A DNA stretch of 64,000 bases from Panaeolus papilionaceus. Taxonomy: Eukaryota > Basidiomycota > Agaricomycetes > Agaricales. Positions 58,944-64,000 of this stretch are shown here, piece after piece. The stretch lies in contig JADNRZ010000008.1 of NCBI GenBank assembly GCA_015501605.1, positions 868,001 to 932,000 of the forward strand. The letters are read 5' to 3'. Both the position numbers and the translations under genes were made by a program. The notes below the pieces were generated by a model. The model did not search any database. It was not told the origin of the DNA and saw only the letters and a list, made by a program, of their open reading frames with translations. The first letter of the stretch is position 1; every line of letters begins with the position of its first letter.

Positions 58944-59250
58944 CGTTGGACTACCCCAAATCAAAGCTCAGAGCTGAATGAATCGAGATTCCAGATTCCA
59001 GTTTTGACTGCAAGTGCCAGTATTCCAGTACGCTTTTATCAGCACTCGAGATCCAAAGAGCAATAGAAATCAGCAAGCCTCTGAGAGCCTAAGTTATACG
59101 ACAAGATAAGCAAGGAAGATTGTCAGTGTCAGTGATAAGTTTGAAGGAGGTGTGGCGGTGTAGTTCCCAATCAAATCCAAATTTAGACCTCCGAAATTTG
59201 TTGAACCTGCTTTCTCCTGTCATTAACTTGCAACAAGGCACACCAAAACC
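58944..59250. promoter_or_regulatory. Bidirectional promoter, SET gene and COX14-like gene
   Basis: 307 bp separate two divergent start codons. No TATA box is obvious. Confidence 0.5.
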
Positions 59251-59677
59251 ATGGCACGATTGTCAATAACAGATATGTTACACCGTGGAGTGGTGTTTTC
59301 TCTCGCGGGGCTGTCCGTATATGCTGTGGTCATGTCAGTGTTAATTCACCGCGACACCATGCAACGTGGACAAGGTGCGTCGCGCTGTCTAATTGACCCA
59401 TACTAGTTCGGTCTTATAATGAAACTACAGATGTATGTCGTTTTACCGATTAGATTTTCATTTCACTCTAAGGCTGATGGGCTATGCTAGATAATTGCTG
59501 ATCGAAAGGCCAAGGGCTTACCGTTGACTGTCAAAAAAGAGGTATACAGCCGCTGCATTCACTTGTCCGCTTATGGTGTTGAATCTTTGTGTTCTTCTGT
59601 CCTAGGAATCATCTGAGGAGACAGAGAAAACCCTTGCTGAACAGGCACAAGCTATTTTTCGCAACAAAACGTCATAA
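59251..59677 (+). CDS. COX14-like small single-helix protein, 82 aa, with a 2-nt micro-exon
   Basis: Likely a mitochondrial inner-membrane protein for cytochrome oxidase assembly, judged by DMLHRGVVFSLAGLSVYAVV: a short LHR-led helix followed by HRDTMQRGQ, as in fungal COX14-type proteins. Exon 1 is 59251-59374 and ends in phase 1. The last two exons (59491-59541, 59606-59677) read IIADRKAKGLPLTVKKE and ESSEETEKTLAEQAQAIFRN and need a phase 0 entry. Direct joining gives a stop. Only a 2-nt exon at 59431-59432, flanked by ACTACAG and GTATGT, restores the frame and yields introns of 56, 58 and 64 nt. The C-terminal half is charged and helical. The family call is tentative; the gene structure is argued in the findings. 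Confidence 0.6.
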
Positions 59678-60303
59678 CATATTGCTGAGCTGTTGTGACT
59701 CACTCCATGCACTCATCGGCACTGGCCCCGGTTGCCCAGCCCTCATTGCTACCAGCACCGAGCAGTCACCGTCTAAACATTATCCACATCGTAATGTCGA
59801 TATTAATAACATCCCAAACTGCCACTCATCAAAGAATCCCAATATCTTATCCTGTGCTTATGCAAAATGACTGTTCACCACTGATTATTATTATTGGTTC
59901 GCCCAGGAAGCTCATCTATTCTTCGGGGACTATGTTCTAGACTGAGGTGATAGCAAATTACGAATAACAGACATCTAATTTGCATGAATCATGAGGGTAT
60001 GTATCTATGCAGCTGTACTACTAAATTAGCGGTCATATGGACATGATTATGCACTCTGCCTTCTGAGGTGGGAAGGGTTTGGAATAGGAAGAATGTCGCG
60101 GTCTACTGTATTATGGAAAGCGATGAAACGAAAACATGAAGAAATGAGACGTGGTGTGCGATGAGTCTATGCTTTACAACGAGTGGACATGTAGTCTATG
60201 AGGCAGAAGACATATTAGAGCAAAGGTCCTTAGAATAAGTGGAAGAAAAAGAAAGAGGAATGGGAAAAAAGGAGTGGGGTGGAGTGCGCGAGAACAGGGA
60301 AAA
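59678..60303. other. Convergent 3' regions
   Basis: No gene is seen between the COX14-like gene and the acetyltransferase. Confidence 0.6.
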
Positions 60304-61509
60304 TTACCAGATGCCAAGAGTTACTCGATCGCGGTGGAAACCATATTCAATCCACCTTTCAGGTGCGTGCATTTCAGAGTGCGAAGGCGTTGGTTGTCCC
60401 TGAGGTGGCATTGGGGGTACCGGGAATCCAAGGCGCTTATAGACAAAGCCAGCCTTATTCTCAACTCCAACGAAAAGTGATATTTCGCGTTTTCCATGAC
60501 TGAATAAGCTGGAAATGCCTATTAGATAAAAGATTCAACGTCAAGTGGCACATGATCGACTTACTGTCGGCAGACAGTGTTGGTAAGTTTGAGAGCAATG
60601 CCATCTCCTCGAGCACTCTCAAGAGTATAAACCTAACCAGAGTTGATGAGTTCGCTTTATAAAAAAGACCGACAGTACGAAGATACTGACCTTTGTGATA
60701 GTTGCAGAAGTAGGTGTGTTTCGTGTGTAGGCAACAAGGGACACCACACGCCACTTCTGATGAGTGTTGGACCATGCACGACAAACCCAGACCAGCTGAT
60801 TATTCACTAAATATTCGGCCTCGAGGTACGCTTGTTCTTTCGTTATTTGAAATGGAGGCTATGAATATAGTTAGTATTGCTAGACATGATAGTCCAATCA
60901 ATTGTAACGCACCGAAGTCTCGGCAAACTTGAAACATAAACTCGCCACACCATGAATATCATGGACAGTCGCAGGGCAGAACTGTAAAATCTGAGTGTCA
61001 AAGGAAGGGGCAGTTCCTGATACAAAGGTTTCTGGGGTGATGGTGGCGAGCCACGAGTCGTAGTAGGTTTCGGTGACGGGAATTCCAGTAAATTCAGTCC
61101 AAGAATATGCAAAGGCTTTTGCGAGAGCCTCTGGCCCAAAGACGGAGTAGATTCGGCTACGAGAAACACCATAGGCGCGGAGCTGCCGAACCAGAGCGTG
61201 CATTGGAGGAATGAATTTATTGAAGTCCTGGTCTTGGTAGCTGATAGTCGTAAAAAGGAAGACGGGATATGTGGAGAGGATAGAGTTCGTGATAGAGAGG
61301 ACAAAGCGGACGTGGTTTGGGTTACGCCTATGAGATACAATCGCCCAGATGTGATCTCTGGTGGGAGTTCCAGCCCTCTCTTTTGCCAAACATTGGAGAA
61401 GAGTGGGTAGGATTGGATTGGCTCGGGCTTGGTGGTCATTTAGTGCGTCCAATGCTGCTTGAGGGACATCACTAGCTTGCTTAACTATCGTGATGATAAT
61501 GTTGCTCAT
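60304..61509 (-). CDS. GNAT-like acyl-CoA N-acyltransferase family protein
   Basis: Putative acetyltransferase of a fungal family with a long N-terminal extension; substrate unknown. It starts MSNIIITIVKQASDVPQAAL at 61509. The N-terminal part (to about residue 195) includes HIWAIVSHRRNPNHVRFVLS and SRIYSVFGPEALAKAFA. After the first intron it reads PPFQITKEQAYLEAEYLV and LVWVCRAW. The GNAT core is SATITKVYTLESARGDGIA, the beta4-turn of the acetyl-CoA site (Q/R-x-x-G-x-A type), then after an intron ending TTTCCAG, LFVGVENKAGFVYKRLGF, typical of the last strand and helix. The C-terminus is WIEYGFHRDRVTLGIW. I chose the second of two acceptors (60523 region) because only it keeps the frame. A CATATAAAG box lies 72 bp upstream. 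Confidence 0.82.
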
Positions 61510-61580
61510 GGATAAACAAGACGAGAGGAAATTAAACTAGAGGAGGAAGGTAATGAAGTTTATGACAGCATGACATGCCT

Positions 61581-61590
61581 GCTTTATATG
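61581..61590 (-). promoter_or_regulatory. TATA box of the acetyltransferase gene
   Basis: Minus strand reads CATATAAAGC, 72 bp upstream of the ATG. Confidence 0.5.
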
Positions 61591-64000
61591 GCGCAGGAGC
61601 ACACTCAAAAGAAACAACCACAATGTCGTTGGTGTTGCAGTTAATCGGGTATGCGCACATATACAGTAACCACTCGGATCGAATCTGAGGATGTATACAG
61701 GGAAGGGAATGAAATCCCAACAATCCTAGGGTCGTGTATCCGAGCGCGAGTCACATTATCGTTCCATGGACAAAATGGGGTTTAGACATAAATGTGCGCG
61801 CTTCTCTGGATCGGGATGCCTGTGAAAAAAAGACATTATTCAATATGCGATTAATGAAGCAAATACACCGAAATTTCTACTCGCACAGCCTTGTATAGAG
61901 GGACGGAACAAAAGGTTTTCCAGCTGCAGGTTTTTTCGTATTAACTGGGCGTTAGTTAGACGGCGCTTAATATCCCGGGCTAATAGGAATGATCAAAGTC
62001 GAATGTGCAAACTCTCCTTCCCAAAAGCTGTGCTTTTATAATATGCGATGCTAGTAGTGGTTAATCATTGTTATAAACCATCAAGAGTCATGGAGCGTGC
62101 ATGTACAGGCTCTAAATCGCTGTGCGAACTTGACGAACAGAGTGGCATAGAGGTGGTGAAAGGGAAGAGGTAACTCGGATCTCTGATTGGACATTCTCTG
62201 CCGAATCGGTGATACCCACCCAGATTCCCACGACGGTATCCTATGCTCCCATCACTAGCAGCAGTTGAGCTCAGATGTTTGCAGTTGAAACCCGTTAGAT
62301 AAACAAAAGCTATAGTGAGCTGAGGCATAAGCGTCATTATTCAAAGCTAAATCAATCTCGCAGACACCAATTCAGGATCTTGCCCACAATAGAATTGAAA
62401 ATCAAGGATTTGACCAGAACATTAGAATATCACGATCAAACTACCGTTTAACTACGGCACAGTTCGGACTTAGTTTGTGTAGTGAGATCTATCGAATCTA
62501 TGGATTCGGAGAATAGGTATGAATTTGGGTATTAGTGAATTATCTCTTCCTTAGAACGCACAAGGGGAATTTCCGTCTCGTCGATCGTTCAGGGTAGGAC
62601 TTTCAACAACGATTCAGTGTTTGCAGGGTCGTAGCATAAAATACAAGGTTCCGTCAAACATGCCAGAGAAATGGCACTAGACATCCAAAGAAACTATACA
62701 ACCTTCACAGTATATCGGCGTGGTAACGCCTTTCTGGCGCGACGCTCCAGAGAAGGCTCATCCTGCCCAATACTGCTTTCCAGTGCCGCAATGTAAACTA
62801 GAAGCAAGGTCTTGCAGAGTTATACCCACTTATCTCTGCTTTAGAAGGGGCCAACGGTAATAAAACATGTTGAAACGAAAACACAATAGCATCAAAGCTT
62901 ACCTGCGTCTCCGTGTTCGACATAGTGTGAATTCTAAAATAATCCAGGTTGTAGAGAAATGGTGTAAAGGGCATTTTATGACTCAAGTCGATGTCTATAC
63001 TTGGCCACATCGAGGCATACCACTCGATGCAACAACTAACAAACAACTAAAACCACAAAAACCGCAATCGCTAATTAGGAGTTGGACACGCCTGTCCATG
63101 CCGTAACACATTTATCTTTGGACATTTGAAATTTTTTCGGGGCTCTTTTGCACCACCAACGTTCCGGTATATTTGCCTCGTGCCCAATGAGGTACCGCCT
63201 TAACTGATAGAAACGAATTGAACCGGCTGGATCATCTTATCGAGGCGTTTTACTACGCTGTTAATGTAGATAACAGCTACTTACGTAGCGCTACTACCGC
63301 GTCGAGTGTGTTTTTGCCAGATATAGAATGAATAGTATGCCGACTAAACATGCAGTTATTGCAGTGTTATACAGAATGGGTAGGAGCATGGGCCCAGCTG
63401 TTGTCCTTGGGCACGGAAGGTGACTCAGGAAAACCTTCCGCAGATTTATTTTATGTGGCGAAGGGCCAAGCCATTCAGCGACAACCTTCGTAAAAGCTAT
63501 GAATCATTTTAACAGCTCGAAGTACATATCATTCTGGTTGCATCTCCGGATTCTTGGACCCGTAGTACGAAAAAATCTTTATCTGTTCGTAGAAGTTGAA
63601 CTGATGTTTTTCGAATCCTGAGGTTCACATAAGTAACAATAGTCTATGGGGCCATGACTCGGACAACAACTGCTGTTCCGCTGGAAGATCATCTACGTCA
63701 GTAGTTTGAGCGTTGTGTGCTCACTCCCTGGCTGTTGTGCAGTCCCCACAATAGGTGTTACATCACCCTGCCCAAAAAGACCTAACACTGGTCCGAGTTC
63801 GCCTTCACTCGCTCTCACGAGAGTGAGCGTTGCGTTCTGCTCGCAAATACGGCTACGGTCATCAGCGGTCTACTGGCAAGTCTGTGCTTTCATCTAATCG
63901 ATTCCATCAGATAACACGAACAGCGTTCCCAAGCTTCTGGTTGTGGCTCGAGAGTTGAGAAACGAGTAATAATGAAAAAAGTATTTGTTGATTTATTCTG
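61591..64000. other. Right-end stretch with no recognisable gene
   Basis: 2.4 kb. Frames are short and mutually overlapping, none with a signal peptide, domain motif or splice continuation that I can support. Confidence 0.5.

Overview
This window is nuclear DNA of a filamentous basidiomycete, most likely an Agaricomycete. The evidence is genes split by many 50-70 nt GT-AG introns, class I hydrophobins, a CBM1-tagged secreted esterase, and families of small secreted and four-helix membrane proteins. I saw no rRNA, tRNA or CRISPR. All gene models are spliced by eye.

Left third (1-17,000) is accessory-rich. The window opens inside the last exon of a hydrophobin gene, and two more class I hydrophobins follow at 1470 and 4138 on the same strand. 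A palindromic repeat element lies between those two. Next come the ER retrieval receptor Erd2 (6584-7910), a long gene-poor stretch, a multi-pass DUF4203/TMEM198-like membrane protein (12777-14271), and three tandem minus-strand genes for tiny secreted cysteine-rich proteins of one family (14835-16864).

The middle (17,000-31,300) is a birth-and-death zone. Two families are interleaved. One is a BTB-like family with one apparently intact gene (19597) and three degenerate copies (17620, 27148, 28420). The other is a four-helix membrane family marked by an N-terminal MIIVDDT and a C-terminal KGPRM. It has two simple members, one truncated relic, and one member that is a fused internal duplication with eight helices. 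A separate four-helix protein sits at 21360.

The right half (32,000-61,500) is mostly conserved housekeeping: an L-type cargo lectin, transportin (Kap104), an FSH-type serine hydrolase, the mitochondrial succinate/fumarate carrier Sfc1, a hypothetical protein, the Swr1 chromatin remodeller, a secreted CBM1-CE4 deacetylase, a PKA catalytic subunit, a SET-domain lysine methyltransferase, a COX14-like small membrane protein and a GNAT-like acetyltransferase. The last 2.5 kb shows no recognisable gene. These genes do not form one pathway. Erd2 and the lectin both serve ER-Golgi traffic, and the secreted proteins (hydrophobins, small cysteine-rich proteins, CE4 esterase) are its typical clients.

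The most unusual signals are a predicted 2-nt micro-exon in the COX14-like gene, the new four-helix family with its in-frame tandem fusion, the small secreted cysteine-rich array, and a four-fold repeat in the cytosolic tail of the lectin.
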